Shown here one piece after another: positions 12,740 to 24,100 of a stretch of 64,000 bases of DNA (its first letter is position 1; the number at the start of each line of letters is the position of its first letter). The stretch is from Misgurnus anguillicaudatus (taxonomy: Eukaryota; Chordata; Actinopteri; Cypriniformes; Cobitidae), in NCBI RefSeq assembly GCF_027580225.2, contig NC_073352.2, forward strand, positions 3,908,501 to 3,972,500, in the 5' to 3' direction. Position numbers and translations under genes: made by a program. The notes under the pieces were generated by a model. The model did not search any database and was not told where the DNA came from. It worked only from the letters and a program-made list of their open reading frames with translations.

Positions 12740-13990
12740 CTGAACGCCATTTTGGCAGATTGCCCATACAACTTGACTAAATGTAATTCCTAGGCATATA
12801 ACCTGGATTCTAAACATTCTTGCGATATTTTGGTACCATACACTAATGGTTTCCGTGTAAAGCGATCTACTATGTCGGCATTACTACTCTTTACACTTAA
12901 TAAAGGTCACATAACTGGAGCTGTTTTTATTGAATTTCGTAAAGCCTTCGACACAGTGAATCATCCGATTTTGTTAAATAAACTGTACTCATTTAATTTG
13001 TCCTCATCTGTGATAGAAATGCTTTTTTCTTTTTTGAGAAACAGGTCGCAATCTGTTAAAATTAACCATGTAATATCTCAATCTTTAGCCTGTGATACAG
13101 GTGTTCCTCAAGGCAGTATTCTTGGACCCTTACTTGATTGGTTAAATAAGAATCATCTGACCATCAATGTAAAAAAAATTAATGCATGTATTTTCACTCA
13201 CCTAGAAAAAGTATTTTTTATGCTAACCCTATTACTTTTGCAAATAAAGATACTGACAAAGACCTATAAATATCTTGGCGTGTTACTTGATACACATCTT
13301 ACGGGATCACATTTCTGATTTAACAAAAAAAATGAATCTGAAACTTTTTGTCTATAACAAGATTAGATCAAATCTTTCCTCTTCTGTTTCTGAAATTTAC
13401 CTACATGCAATTGTGTTATCAACAATGTCCTACTGCCTTCCAATCTGGTCTCTTACCACTAGATAAATTACTGAACCAATAGCACGATTATATAAACGTG
13501 CTTTTAAAATCCACAGTAATATTCCAAAATGGTCTCGCACGCTGCTACATTTTATTTTCAAATTTAAAATGCTACTACACCAATATTGGTTGCAATTCAT
13601 CCATCAGACAATTTTAGACCAGTACATCTCACTAGGTCAGTATCACAGGCACTTATACCAGTCCCTTCGTATAAAAACAATTATGGTCAGAAATCTTTCT
13701 TTTATAGATACACCAAATTTGGAATGATATTCCATATAACATAAAAAAACAACCATCTATGACATGTTTCAAAAAAGCATACAAAATGTTTTTACTGAAC
13801 AGTTACACTTGTACTCACTGATCCTTTCTAAATTGTCCTAGTTGTCTGTATTGACTGTATTGATGTTTTTTAGTTTGAAAGTGTGTTTTTATATGTTATG
13901 AGTTCTGTTTTATGTTCTGCAGAACAGGAACCTGCTGGAAACCAGTCAGGCCCGTTTAAATTGTATCTTGATGTTACTTTTTAATCTTTC
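12740..13990 (+). pseudogene. Non-LTR retrotransposon RT with internal deletion
   Basis: It reads NGFRVKRSTMSALLLFT, then FRKAFDTVNHPILLNKL (palm motif A), GVPQGSILGP (motif B), and directly DWLNKNHLTINVKK and YKYLGVLLDTHL. The block between motif B and the thumb, which should carry the catalytic YADD, is absent, so about 40-60 residues were lost. A frame change near 13310 leads to NKIRSNLSSSVSEIYLHA. The 3' end carries short AAATGAAATC repeats. It is a 5'-truncated, dead insertion. Confidence 0.8.
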
Positions 13991-14575
13991 CTGTATAATA
14001 AATGAAATCAAATGAAATATGAATATATGTTTTACTTAACCAACTAATACTAACTGATAAATAAAAGTTTTTGATTAAAATGAATGATAGCTGTAAAAAT
14101 GCTAAACATTCAGTGAGTGAATATTGGGTTATAATGTGCATGAAAACATCTAATGCTTCACTGATTTGAAACATCAGGTACTGCCCGTTTAATGACTGAT
14201 AGTTTTTAATTAAATTGTTTCTGAGGACAGAAAAAGTGAAATTCATATAACTAATTGTAAAAAATAACTTCAGAGATCGATCACGTTCATGACAAAACAA
14301 ATCTTTGTGTTACAATATTTTATTTAGTATGCAATTAAAATCATTTTGGATGAACAGTTTATTTGTGAACAATATACTTATGCAAGTATATGGTTTCATA
14401 AAACTATTATTATTATTATTATTAATAAATGATTTATTCTTCAGCAACAAGAACATAAACATGAAAGAATGCATAAATATGAATAAGTTAAAGAGAACAT
14501 TTTCGCTTCTGGCAAACATACAAAAGAAATTAAAAGTACAGTACAAGCACAGTGTTGTACAGTTTACAACAACTT
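13991..14575. other. No gene; (ATT)n run
   Basis: AT-rich spacer with a short (ATT)n microsatellite at about 14404-14425. Short ORFs here are low-complexity and unlike any family I know. Confidence 0.5.
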
Positions 14576-15155
14576 ACTGTATGTAACTACTTCAATTCTC
14601 ACTTCTTGTTTAACATTGCTGCATTGAAAATAGGCATTAAAGTGCGATTCAAGTTGACTTCTTTACAGTTTTAGTTTACAGTTTATTTACAATGGTTCAG
14701 CATTTCTCTTCATGTAAATTACTGTATGTAACTACTTCAATTCTCACTTCTTGCTTAACATTGCTGCATTGAAAATAGGCATTAAAGTGCGATACAAGTT
14801 GACTTCTTTACAGTTTTAGTTTACAGTTTATTTACAATGGTTCAGCATTTCTCTTCATGTAAATTACTGTATGTAACTACTTCAATTCTCACTTCTTGCT
14901 TAACATTGCTGCGTTGAAAATAGGCATTAAAGTGCGATACAAGTTGACTTCTTTACAGTTTTAGTTTACAGTTTATTTACAATGGTTCAGAATTTCTCTT
15001 CATGTAAATTACTGTATGTAACTACTTCAATTCTCACTTCTTGCTTAACATTGCTGCATTGAAAATAGGCATTAAAGTGCGATACAAGTTGACTTCTTTA
15101 CAGTTTTAGTTTACAGTTTATTTACAATGGTTCAGCATTTCTCTTCATGTAAATG
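14576..15155. repeat. Four-copy tandem array, 145-bp unit
   Basis: ACTGTATGTAACTACTTCAA recurs at 14576, 14721, 14866 and 15011, an exact 145-bp spacing with only a few substitutions between units. The array lies just past the stop codon of the minus-strand transporter-YrdC gene, and its proximal unit supplies a possible poly(A) signal for that gene. Confidence 0.95.
15117..15122 (-). terminator. Candidate poly(A) signal of the transporter-YrdC gene
   Basis: AATAAA on the minus strand, 80 bp past the stop codon at 15202 and inside the first tandem-repeat unit. The same hexamer occurs in the other three units, so alternative 3' ends are possible. Confidence 0.5.
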
Positions 15156-15201
15156 CGCAGATAAAAACATCCTTAGAAGTAGATTTTGGGAAGTCATCAT
15201 C

Positions 15202-16359
15202 TTACAGCATATTGTTTTTGACCCGTTCAAATATCTGCCTGACCTTCAGTGCAGGCACACAACCTTCACGCAGAATGCTGATAGTTCCTGGAAAAACATG
15301 TATGTTATATATAATGGTATAAAGATTAATAAATAAAAATTCATTGGGAATTTACCTTCATCAATTTTCAGGCAGTTTACTACGGTTGAAGCCACCACCT
15401 CATTAGATTGGCCATCACACAGGACTCCATCAATCTTGTGGCCAAGACGGCTGTTTCAGAACAAAAAAAAAGAAGGCTTCAATTATCCAAACCTTTATTG
15501 CAAATTAATCGTTGCTTTTATGTAAAATATTAAGCAGGTCATACATCCAAATAAACAAAACCTTTGACCAAACCTTCCAAAATAGGCAAATACTGTAGAT
15601 CAATGATTTTCTTCATTGTTGATGGTAGCACATAGCAGCCTGGATTATGACTAATGACACATTTAAGAACTTACCTTATGACCATGTCATGATGAACACT
15701 GTCAGTTTCTCCACTGGGATTGGCTGATGTAATGGCCAGTGGGCCGGTGTATTCACACAGGTGAGCAGTAACTGTGTGGTCAGGAACTCGAATCATAATG
15801 CTTTCTTTAGTGCCAACAAAGTCGTATGCTGGGCCCACACCTGATATAGAAAGAAACAGTGAGGATGACTTTAAAAAAACACACAAATGCTTTTAGACAT
15901 ATATTTGTATCGGCTAAAAACATTACCAAGCTTAAGGAGCCATTCCCCCTTCGGAACAATGCAACTAATGCCTCCGGGGTAGACGTTTTTCATAAACTCC
16001 CACAGCAGAGGGCTGAACGGAGGTTTTGCTGTCACAAGCTGCTCCACACTCGAGATACAAATACAAATGGGCTTCTCTGCAGGACGATCCTACCAGAAAG
16101 GAAAGTTTGTGGGTCAGCAGACGCATAGTAGATTACGCATTTATTTTTATAAGCATATAAGCATTACTTTTATACGGTAGATCTTCTCAATTGCACTTGG
16201 GTTTTTGCATGAAGCAGCCAGGGCATAAACAGTGTCTGTAGGGATACCACACACACTATTGCTCTCCAGCAATTTGGCAATCTGGAGGAGTCCACTGGTT
16301 CCCCGGGAATCTGCTATAAAACATGGATGTGTGCTCACAGGTTCCTTCTTCCTTTTGTC
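15202..16359 (-). other. YrdC/Sua5 domain portion (five exons)
   Basis: The family normally makes L-threonylcarbamoyladenylate from threonine, bicarbonate and ATP for t6A in tRNA. The nucleotide-binding start reads GIPTDTVYALAAS (about residues 691-703). The basic KxR motif is formed across the exon junction at 16168/16089 (IYRIK joined to DRPAEKPI). The domain continues with PPFSPLLWEFM, YPGGISCIV, GVGPAYDFVG, the SxN motif in ITSANPSG (about 808-815), KIDGVLCDG, EVVASTVV and LREGCVPALKV. It has the expected full length and every motif I can check is present. The linker DKRKKEPVSTHP joins it to the last transporter repeat in phase 0. It is not a separate gene: no Met start or promoter separates them and the phases run through. 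Confidence 0.88.
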
Positions 16360-18821
16360 CTTTAAGAAAAAACAAATTTTCTTTGTGTAACTGTGAATGT
16401 GTGTCATAATGAAACTTCGTAAACATCTTATTTAGTCTTATACCTTAATAAGAGAGGGTCCAACTGGTATCAGGGTCTCGGAGAAGCTACCGTTCACAAG
16501 CGACGCTAGCATCCCATACATGCAAATGATAGCGAAAATTGCTAGCATGGCAACTAAAAAGAGTTTCAAAAAATCAGAGTGATTTTTACAATGTATGTTG
16601 AAACCAGATGCACATGATAATATAGTCTATGATGTACCTTCCAGCTGATAGGGCAGCTTTCCATACGCAAAGAGTAAAAAACAAACAACGATGACCTCCA
16701 TAACTGTGGTCAATGCCAACAGGACAATATTGCCATAGGCAGCTGCAAAAAAATGATACTTTATTAAACTACAAGTGGACACTTGTGATGTACTAGGTGC
16801 TTATGGTAAATATTAGAAAATATGACCTACCAACTAGAATCAAGAAAGCATTAATGACCAGGAATGCTATTGCCCCAGCTGCAAAGCCATTCGCTGACTC
16901 TGTGGACATTTGCAAACTATGACCTGAAAGAAAAAAATATAACATCATATTTGACCTGAAATGTCACATAATCCTTCCAAAAAATGAATTTAAACAAATA
17001 TTAATTTGTATACGAAATATTGCAGTGTCATACCTGCAAACCGAAACCAGCTCCAAGCAGCCCAAATAGCTGCGAAAAAGGATGGAATGATAGAGCCGAA
17101 TCTCCGGCCACCTTGTACTTGCAGCCGACTGACGTAGGCCTGGATAATGGCTCCTGGGATGAGCACCCAGGGAACAGTCAGGTCGAAGAATGCCAGGCCG
17201 AGCTTACTGCCATGAATTGCTGAGAGAGCGGCCACCCCATTGGTGAGATAGAATAAAGCATCAGGGAGCTGTGAACCTTTATCTTCAGACTGATCCAGTT
17301 TGGATCTCTTGAGATGGCTGAGACATCTCTTCAGAGATTCAGTGGAGACAGGCTGGGGTCCGACTGGAATCAAAGTCTTTTCGGCGATGGTGTTGATGAG
17401 CCGTGCAAAGGTGCCATACAGGGAAAGGACAGTGAAGATGGAGCAAGTCACTCCGAAAAAAATGTAGTACCTCTCAATGGGAATCTGAGAGATGGTTGAT
17501 ATGGTCACCAGGATGAAAAATAAATTGTGAACCAGCTCGAGCGAGTCTTTGTTTAGACTCACGATGCAGAAAACCAAGCCAGCGGACAGGAAGAACCAGT
17601 TGCCGACCATGGCATGCCTAACTTCTCCAGCTTCAGTCTTACCAATTGCTGCAGATACCACATACTCTTCCCAGGTCTTCACCAGCCAAAACGTACAGTG
17701 CAAGCCAAACTTGGTAGCATGGTAGCAGTCTTGACGCAGATAGGCGTAATAGCTAGACAGAAGTTGGGCAGCGGAGTTTATGGATATCCAAATAGCAGCT
17801 ACCGCAATTGACGGAAAGTAGCCAAAGGCATAGAAAGCAAAGATAAACGGTGAGACAGTGTCACAGAAGAACCCCAATGCCATGGGTTCAGCATATTTGG
17901 TGTTTTTCTTATTTTCTTGGCCCAAGCTTTGGGAGCTGCCAGCATTGGTGGTTCCGAGGAGCAATACATTGAAAAGAGGATTCCCAAAACCTTTCAGCAC
18001 ATAGCGCTGGGTTATTCCCTTTATTAGCAGTGCTGATGAGCCATATATGGCAAATAGTAGGATGAGGAGCTCCAGAACTCCTGAGACCACAAGAGCCCAT
18101 CCTGCCACCAGACCCACAGCCTCAAATATCAGTGTGAGAGTAATAGCCCCGAACACAAAGGGCATGATGTAGTTTACCGTTGCTGAACAGAAGGCCAGCA
18201 GAAACGATAGAAATATGTAAGGTACCAGCCCAGCTATGGCAGACTCTTTGATGTACATTGCATCAGAGGTATTGTTGACAATAGAGTTAATGGACAGATC
18301 TAGGAATGAGCTATTTGTTATTGCTGACTCATTGAAAGAGTTTGGACCTGGTTGGTTGGCTCCCAGAAAAATTCTTGTGCCCCCATAACTCGCCCAAAGC
18401 GCTGCATATCCCACAAATGATGTGCCGCTAAGGTGGTCATATTTCCGGAAAGACAGCAAGCCTGCCACAAGCTGACACACTCCACCAATCAGAATGAGAT
18501 GAACACCTGCGCAAATAAACAAAGATCCAAAAAGGGGTACATGAGGTACAGGTCCAGGGCATAAGGTGAAATACACAAAGAAAATGTGATATTAACTTAG
18601 CACTTGACTTATTACGGTAAATGTTGTTTAGGAATTAATTTACATATTGAGTGAACAAAGAGACCTGCTAATATGTTTTCCACTCCCTCGGCAGGAATGC
18701 CAGTCCGGGCTCCGTGAAAGTTCTGCAGTAGGACGAGGAAAGCACTGATGCCATTGGCTAAGAGCCCAAGCACACCTGGCTCACTATAAAAGCTTGCTGG
18801 AAATCCACCTGCTGATGCCAT
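15202..18821 (-). CDS. Fusion protein: three SatP-type channel repeats plus YrdC/Sua5 domain
   Basis: Ten coding exons can be read on the minus strand: 18821-18644, 18506-17034, 16923-16831, 16742-16638, 16553-16444, 16359-16168, 16089-15927, 15840-15675, 15450-15356 and 15287-15202. All have GT-AG borders and matching phases, giving 887 codons with the stop. Residues 14-653 are three tandem six-helix units of the GPR1/FUN34/YaaH (SatP) family, known for acetate and succinate transport. Residues 654-886 are a YrdC/Sua5 domain, known for threonylcarbamoyl-AMP synthesis. The start at 18821 is the first Met of its exon. That exon reaches back to an acceptor at 18869, so a 5' UTR exon or extra N-terminal codons are possible. 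The gene lies head-to-head with acod1. Membrane location is clear from the helices; substrate and compartment are unknown. Confidence 0.88.
16444..18821 (-). other. Transporter portion: three tandem GPR1/FUN34/YaaH modules
   Basis: Repeat 1 (residues 14-245) has the family-like start SEPGVLGLLANG, then GGVCQLVAGLLSFRKYDHL and TSFVGYAALWASYG. Repeat 2 (264-445) has AEPMALGFFCD, INSAAQLLSSYYAYLR, TFWLVKTWEEYV and TLIPVGP. Repeat 3 (473-653) has LPDALFYLTNGVAAL, IPGAIIQAYVSRLQ, FFAAIWAAWSWFRFAG and again TLIPVGP. A hydrophilic loop in repeat 1 (104-150) holds several N-glycosylation sequons (NES, NSS, NNTS), which places it outside the cytosol. With an even number of helices (about 18), the C-terminal YrdC domain would face the cytosol if the N-terminus does. 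Usual family members have one six-helix unit and assemble as oligomers. Confidence 0.85.
17034..18506 (-). CDS. Large 1473-nt exon covering repeats 1, 2 and part of 3
   Basis: One uninterrupted exon encodes residues 60-551, from the second helix of repeat 1 to the middle of repeat 3. Its acceptor is TTATTTGCGCAG before 18506 and its donor is GTATGA after 17034. The second half of repeat 3 is split over three small exons of about 100 nt each. The uneven intron pattern suggests that introns were lost from, or never entered, the repeat 1-2 part. Confidence 0.85.
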
Positions 18822-19917
18822 GAGCTCTTTTACTTTAACCGCAGCTTCCTGATAGGATTCAGTAGGCTACACAAACACAATAACAATGAAAGGGAAGAGA
18901 TATGTGATGAAGCACTTTAGCATTTCAAGTATCAAAATAATGTCAATCATCATTCACTAAGGCACAGTTTGCCTTAAATGAACTATGAAATAATTTATGT
19001 AATTCCACTTTTTTTTAAAGTTGATCAAATTGATTAATAAAACTAACATTTCTGTACTTCGTGTTTTAGTTTATTTTATCAAACATTTATCAAATAAACT
19101 TCTTACTTTGTCAAAGCATTTTGCTCTAAGATCTTAAGATGAAAGGATATATTCCTCATGAACAAATGTCATTTCACATTCTTTGTCACTCTTTTCTCTG
19201 AGCACACATCTCTTGGGTGCAATAAACAGCTCATTCATTGGAGTATTCATAACCTCCCACTACTAGTGACACAGGTGTTTTGCTCAAGAGCAAGCTGAGT
19301 AGAAACCAAAAGCTTTCTTACATAACAGATGCATTCAAACTCAAATGTGAATCTTAGCTCCACTTACAATAAACTGACCAGTACAAGGATAATTGCAGAC
19401 AATGGGTTATTTCAAACAACAAGAAGACACAAGTCAAAATTGGACATGACTTCAGGACAAACTTACAGTAAGTCTGAGGTTATTATCAGGTCTTTGATGT
19501 ATATTAACTTAATATTATCATTGATGTTAATTTGTATACAGTACATACATTATACTTTTTACATTTTAGACTATGTTTATCCCAATATATAGACTAGAAA
19601 GAAGCAACCTACCTAGTTATGGTCCCAGATGTGGATTGAAGTATTGAGATGCTTGTGATGAATGTTGGAAGTTTAAAGAAAGATTTATAATGGTCTTCAA
19701 TGGGAGGAGCTTCCGTGATGAAACCAACCCCTCTCTCATCAATGATGACATCATTGACCCTTGTTTGACAACAACATTTGTTTCCTGCTCTGAAATCCCA
19801 CCTATGGAACTAAAAATATCAATACCTTGGAAGTTCCAGTTCTGGCTGTTTAGTGGGTGTATCACAGTCTTCAGTGGTCCAGTACCATATAAATAAGAGA
19901 TGTGGAGACAGCAGCAC
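18822..19917. promoter_or_regulatory. Divergent intergenic region between the transporter-YrdC gene and acod1
   Basis: About 1.1 kb separates the transporter start codon from the predicted acod1 transcription start. It probably also holds the non-coding first exon of the minus-strand gene, because an acceptor (TTGTGTTTGTGTAG on the minus strand) ends at 18870. Visible motifs are TGACATCA at 19746-19753 (ATF/AP-1-like) and a weak GGGATTTC (minus strand, 19792-19799, partial kappaB-like). These are string matches only. No CpG island is apparent. Confidence 0.45.
19888..19895 (+). promoter_or_regulatory. acod1: TATA box of acod1
   Basis: TATAAATA in the context ACCATATAAATAAG, about 30 bp before a CACTTCAGC initiator-like site near 19918 and about 150 bp before the start codon at 20046. 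Spacing fits a focused, inducible promoter. Confidence 0.6.
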
Positions 19918-20045
19918 TTCAGCATCCTCGATCTATCCTAACATCTGCATTCCATCAGAGATAGAGAAGACAAGACGACCTCTACTTCATCTTTAAATCA
20001 ACCAGAAAGATATAAGACATCTTCATAACCCAACAAATCGACAAC

Positions 20046-21122
20046 ATGCTTTCAACTTTGCAGGTAGAAAAGATTAATGATCTTATGTTTGGTCACAGTC
20101 AGTGCTATTTCTAGATTATATTTGCTTGTTTTACATTAAAAAATAATAAGAAAGTAGTGAGCCCTAATGTTTTTCTATGCTTAAACAATCAAGTAATCAT
20201 GACTAAACCTTACTTAAAATTTAGCTTTTTATAAACTTAACAATCTTAGTTCATTTAACTTATAAACATACAAAATCTATAAACTTAAAAAATCAAGTGC
20301 AATTACTTTTAAATGATCGATACATAATGCTGAGAGAAATATACATAAGCCCTTGCGCCTGAAAATTGTAGATTATTTAAGAATAAGAGCTGATGGGACA
20401 TATAAACATTAAAAATGACAATTTTAAGCTCTTTTTTAGTATTATTAATGTTTTATTGTAAATTATACACTGTAAAATAGTTAAGTCACTCATGATGAAC
20501 TCATGATATATTGCATTTAAATAGCTTGAAAGGTTTTAAATGTGAATATTAAACATTTTAACACATTTTTTTACCTCCATTATTGAGGAAAATGTTAAAA
20601 AGTTAAAAAACATTAAATTATCATAAAGTTAAATTAAAAACTTTTAAAACAATCATGTAATGTTTCTATACTATTCAAGATTGATTTATTTAAAGTACAC
20701 TGTAAAAAAATCTGTGCTGCCTTAAATTGTTTAATTTAATCAACTCAGATTTACAAGTCATTTTAACTTACTTATATTTATCTTGAGTAAAGATGAGTTG
20801 TTATAACTTTATTTATAACTTTACAACTCAAGATAAATAATATTAAGTTGAAATGACATGTAAATTTGAGTTGATTAACATACAAAAAATTAAAGCAGCA
20901 GAAAGTGTAGCATCTATTTATACACTTATATTCTAGGCATCGTTTTATTATATTTAAAGTTAATGTAAGCTATACTAAAGTATAAGTATACTTATAAGTA
21001 TAATAAGTACTTACTTATAAGTATTATTGACTTAAGCAGAAGTTTTTTTTTCACACAGAGATCTGCGAGATACCTGTCTGTTATCTCTACCGCTCGAGGA
21101 CTCCATAAATCTGCACTAGAGG
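20046..21122 (+). other. acod1: Mitochondrial presequence of acod1, split over two small exons
   Basis: Exon 1 codes for MLSTLQ (18 nt, donor CAG/GTAGAA). Exon 2 (21059-21122, acceptor TTTTTTTTCACACAG) codes for RSARYLSVISTARGLHKSALE plus one base. Together they give an Arg-rich, Ser-rich N-terminus without acidic residues for the first 26 positions, which is a typical mitochondrial import signal. Skipping exon 2 would put a stop right after the junction (exon 3 in phase 0 reaches TGA), which supports it as constitutive. Confidence 0.8.
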
Positions 21123-24100
21123 GTGAGCAAGCTTTACTAGTCACAACACACACCCTTATCTCCTGATGTTTATTAACTCATGACAGACAACTGGCAGGAA
21201 CAACAAAAAATCTGTAACACTTTATAATAATGCTCAGCTGTAAATCATATATACAGTATCGTTGTTGTTCACTCGATTAATAAAATGTTAGCGTATTACC
21301 TATTAATCACTTATTTAGTGATGTTTCGTAAAAGATTAGTTTATTATTAACTTATAACTTAGAAATGATTTACAACTGAACATTATTATATAGTGCTACC
21401 GAAAACCCAAGTGTAGGGTTTTACTTTGGGCTTGATATGTAGATAAGCATTGATCTGAAGAGTCTCATGTCTGTTTATAGTTGCAGAGCATCCTGTCCAT
21501 GAGGAAACAGTGACCAGTAGTTTTGGCCGGTTCATTCAGAGCGTACAGCCGCGGCATCTTTCTCCAACCGTACTGCATCGCAGCAAACGCATGGTGTTGG
21601 ACAGCATTGGTGTTGGCCTTCTGGGTAGCACCACTGAAGTGTTTGAACTTGCCCTGCAGCATTGCAAGGTAAGACACGGTGGCAGGAGGAAGTTCTTGTA
21701 CCTATATGCTTTACAATTCAATTAGTGGTGTTGAATACAAGGCCAATAAATCACTCTCATTATCTCTAGAAAATCTAGTTATATGTTTTTGTTGCATCTA
21801 AAACATCAGTATTTGAAAACAAATCATCCTAATGGGATGGTTAGGTGGCAAACCTTCAGTGACGTATAAATAAGTGCCTGTGCACCTCTAAAGTGCAAAA
21901 TAACTTGTTTTTAACATCATATTAATGAATGTTGTTTGTTACCGACATTATTTTTAGTAGAATTATAAGTAGATGTATTCATTCCAGCGTCCCTAGACAT
22001 TAATTTCCTCCCTGCTCATAGCTGAACATGTCTGTTTACTGTCTCAGTTTTCAAGTTAAGACAGGTGTTTCCATGTTGACAGTGGAAGTATTTTACTCTT
22101 TGCTTACATACTGTTTACTTCAAGCCGTGAATGTTGGAGTGTTGTTTTTGATTTGTGTGAATGCGTTAAATCCACTAACTATTTGCTGATCTTTTCCCAA
22201 AAGCAAATGTATGCTCCCGATGACATCAGCTTTGTCTATGGGCGCCAAGGTGCGAAGTTGTCTCCAACCCTTGCAGCGTTTGTCAATGGAGTGGCTGTAA
22301 GTATCAACATACTTTACTATTGCTTAAAGTGCAATGCACCATAAATCATAATCTTGTCATTGATTTTGGAACCTAACCAGACAAATGTTATAGTGTGAAA
22401 AACAAAGCATTTCTATAAACACGTCACGAAACCTCGGCAATGTTGAACTTTCATGAACTAAAGAAATATCCTGTCTGTGTTGTTTTAGGAGCGTCTGCTT
22501 TTACTAGAAATATTACACATTTTAGAGTTTATATTTGTCATTTTGAAACTAGACAGATGTCATATTTTTAGGTCTTGCTCATACTAACTGTGGTCATGGT
22601 CAGGTTGTTTCTTTCCCTCTGCTATGTTATGATTAATAGTCTTAAGAAAATGTTTACAAACCTCTAAAAAGGCTCTGTGCGGTAGATATGAGTATGTTCA
22701 ACGTGTGTAATGTAATTGTTTTTCCACAGGCTCACTCAATGGACTTTGATGACACTTGGCACCCCGCGACCCATCCCTCTGGAGCAGTACTGCCTGCCAT
22801 TCTGGCTATAAGTGACATGCTACCCAGCCACAGCAAACCGAGTGGACTTGACTTTCTCACCGCCTTCAACGTGGGCATTGAAATACAGGGACGACTGATG
22901 GGATTCTCCAATGATGCTCACAACATCCCTAAGAGGTTAGAGAACGCCACTCAGTCCCATTCCAAACCGAAATGATCCACAGCAATATATACAGCAAATG
23001 TTTTAAGAGCAGACTGTAAAACAATATGAGCATTTTATGAGCTCATGTACACAGCTTGGGAGTGTTGGGACATAACAGATTTAGTATGAAAGAAAGCCAG
23101 AGTTCACGCAGTGCAACTGCTCCACAAATAGAGTTAATAGAGTATTTAATGTGTTATTTCCTGAGTGGCCTGAATAACGCCTGGGTTCTAAAAATAATCT
23201 CTATGAAAATATGATTCGTACAGCTCATGCAGTGGTTTAGGGATTACATGGATTACATGGTAGATGATTTACACCATACATTGGCAAGAAAAAGTTTGTG
23301 AACCTTTTGGAATTTAATGGTTTTCTGAATACATTTGTCATAAAATGTCATAAAAACACCTTATGTGAACCCTTAGACTGGTTAACCCCTCTTGGCACCA
23401 ATAACCTCAAATAGGCACTTCCTGTAGCTGTGGATCAGACCTGCACATCATTGAGGAGGAATTTCATGATGTTTCCTTCAACATATTTTACAGTTGTGAT
23501 GATGTTTTCATGATGATATGCCGTGCTCTTTCTACACCAGATGTATCACTGTGCGTTTTTCCAAATAGTTACATTTTAGTTTCTTTAGTCTATAAAAATA
23601 ATTTGTCAGTACCGCTGGATTGTCATTGCGTTCTTTTGCAAACTTTTCAGTGTTCTTTTTAGTGAGGAGTGGCTTTCTTCGTGGTGTCCTGCTTTGGACA
23701 CTCTGCTTGTGTAGTGTTTTACGTATTGTAGACTCATGAACAGAGATGATAGCAAGTTCCAACAATTCTTGATGGTAGCTCCTCTGAAAGCTCTTTTTGG
23801 TGAGGCATGGCTCACATAAGCGTGATCTTCTTGTGCAGATCAAACTACAAAAGTTTGAGGATTTTTATCAGTTAAAATAACTGTAGTCCACACCTCCAAA
23901 CATATTATCTTAATGAGACTGCAGGTGTGCTAAAATCTGACTCAATAAGCTTTTTTGAGGTCATTAACTCAAGGGTTCACATACTCTTTTTATAAGCACT
24001 ATGAGGTTTTTTGGTTGTTCTCAATAAAGACATGAAAGATCCGAATTTTTAGTGTTATTATTTTTAGACGCATTATGTTTGTCAATACCCTTGATTAGAT

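Noticed and set aside
15202..16359. YrdC domain as a separate gene downstream of the transporter
   Set aside because: No start codon, promoter or poly(A) signal separates them. The exon at 16553-16444 ends in phase 0 and the next starts in phase 0 with good splice sites.
19617..19925. 102-codon minus-strand frame beside acod1
   Set aside because: It overlaps the acod1 promoter and TATA box, has no family resemblance, and no splice sites tie it to the transporter gene.
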